The notes under the pieces: model-generated
The model's database searches: none
Seen by the model: only the letters and a program-made list of their open reading frames with translations
What the model was told of the DNA's origin: nothing
Part shown: piece by piece, positions 63,344 to 64,000 of the stretch
How the letters are laid out: each line of letters opens with the position of its first letter
Position numbering within the stretch: the stretch's first letter is position 1
From: Tepidiforma sp.
GTDB lineage: Bacteria > Chloroflexota > Dehalococcoidia > Tepidiformales > Tepidiformaceae
Direction of reading: 5' to 3'
NCBI GenBank assembly: GCA_026003935.1
Contig: BPIE01000001.1
Coordinates: 744,001-808,000, forward strand
Length of the DNA stretch: 64,000 nucleotides
Made by a program: the position numbers and the translations under genes

Positions 63344-63999
63344 CCTTCACCCAGCGCTGTTTGGACTTTCCACCACGTGAAGTTCCCGGCCTGTTGCGGG
63401 CCGCCGGTGACGCGGACCTCGGCGCCATCCTGGAGGCAGACGATGGCGTCGTTTTCCGTGCCCGGGTTGGTGCGTACGTTGAGGCAGTCGCCGGTTCCGG
63501 TGACGAGGAGGCGCTGACCGGCGGTGAATCGCCCGGGGCCGACGGAGGGGCTAACGGAAGGCGTTGGGAGGCCGGGCGACGGTGATGGGGCCGGGGTGGC
63601 GAAGGCGGGGCTCGTGGGGGTCGGGGTGCCGGGAATTGAGGTCGGGACCGGGGTGGGCTCGGGGGTCGCGGCTTCGTCGCCGGTGAGCTGGCCTGCGACC
63701 CAGATGATGCCGAAGGCGACAGCGATGGCGAGGAGCACGGCAACGGGGATGTACCAGTAGCCGAGCCAGCGGTGGCGGTCGTAAATGCGCGGGAGCGGCT
63801 TCCGGGGGAGCGGTTCGTCGCGCGGGGGATGGTAGCGGCGGGGGCCGCTGCCGATTGGCGGAGCGACATCCTCGGGGAGCTGGCGGCGAACGAAGCCGGT
63901 GCCGATGGCGGGCTCAGCGGGGGCGGGCGATTCGGGGTCCCGCTGGGTCGGGGTCGGGGGCGGGGGAACGGGGGAGGGGGCCGGCCGCGGCGGCGCGAC
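63307..63999 (-). CDS. Membrane protein with C-terminal SH3b domain, truncated by window edge
   Basis: The frame is open to base 63999, so the N-terminus is missing; an internal GTG at 63738 is not the start. Visible order: a Pro-rich cytoplasmic tail ('PRPAPSPVPPPPTPTQRD' and on), 'RIYDRHRWLGYWYIPVAVLLAIAVAFGIIWVAG' as the single transmembrane helix, a TP/SP-rich spacer, and an SH3_3-type domain ('GQRLLVTGTGDCLNVRTNPG' and 'WWKVQTALGEGWAVENYL') outside the membrane. Such proteins bind cell wall or peptides. Operonic with the lipoprotein downstream. Confidence 0.8.
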   Translation of the reverse strand, partial: VAPPRPAPSPVPPPPTPTQRDPESPAPAEPAIGTGFVRRQLPEDVAPPIGSGPRRYHPPRDEPLPRKPLPRIYDRHRWLGYWYIPVAVLLAIAVAFGIIWVAGQLTGDEAATPEPTPVPTSIPGTPTPTSPAFATPAPSPSPGLPTPSVSPSVGPGRFTAGQRLLVTGTGDCLNVRTNPGTENDAIVCLQDGAEVRVTGGPQQAGNFTWWKVQTALGEGWAVENYLTPAP

Positions 64000-64000
64000 G

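Overview
The window is about 69 percent GC, densely packed and almost entirely coding on both strands. Many genes overlap by four bases (ATGA or GTGA). Several features together suggest a high-GC thermophilic Chloroflexota, with a Tepidiforma-like Dehalococcoidia lineage as my best guess: TANNNT promoters, many leaderless starts, Thr-Pro-rich secreted proteins and lipoproteins, a sortase, no outer-membrane genes, and LDH-like malate dehydrogenase. This is inference from gene content and style; no 16S rRNA or other phylogenetic marker was compared. I saw no rRNA, tRNA, CRISPR array, insertion sequence or prophage.

Layout. 0-1 kb: the 3' part of a nucleoside hydrolase facing a stand-alone Lrp-type ligand domain. 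1.2-5.8 kb: a Tat-exported molybdopterin oxidoreductase operon (Fe-S subunit, NrfD membrane subunit, catalytic subunit). 6-13 kb: lepA, malate dehydrogenase, an MFS exporter, and an isolated nuoI-nuoG pair behind a Rex-like operator. 13.5-24.9 kb: a catabolic block with an epoxide-hydrolase-like enzyme, two CoA-transferases, a full branched-chain amino acid type ABC transporter with a sortase gene coupled to its end, rhodanese, a hemerythrin-like protein and an SDR. 24.9-30.5 kb: a frameshifted MobB-FmdE fusion, a metallo-beta-lactamase-fold hydrolase and a six-PAS hybrid histidine kinase. 30.5-36 kb: lutA-lutBC lactate oxidation, a CDGSH protein, aldo-keto reductase, a MaoC-type hydratase and a LOG-family protein. 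36-43 kb: HD-GYP protein, tandem small paralogs, sixA, ppx/gppA, acyl-CoA dehydrogenase, XerC/D recombinase. 43.4-48.8 kb (minus): acpS-nnr-fabF-recJ-clpN. 49-51.7 kb (plus): folD-ybaK-UbiA-like-sufU. 51.8-59.4 kb: secreted CAP protein, tldD-tldE, MFS exporter, DEDDh exonuclease and two exported proteins. 59.5-62.1 kb: FMN riboswitch with ribE-ribBA-ribH. The last 2 kb hold a lipoprotein and a truncated SH3b membrane protein.

How it fits together. The theme is respiratory and acyl-CoA metabolism: a molybdoenzyme, Mo-cofactor insertion (MobB-FmdE), a NADH-linked Fe-S module, lactate oxidation, and fatty-acid or branched-chain carbon use. Two nearly identical dyads upstream of livK and of the acyl-CoA dehydrogenase suggest a shared TetR-like regulator of that catabolism.
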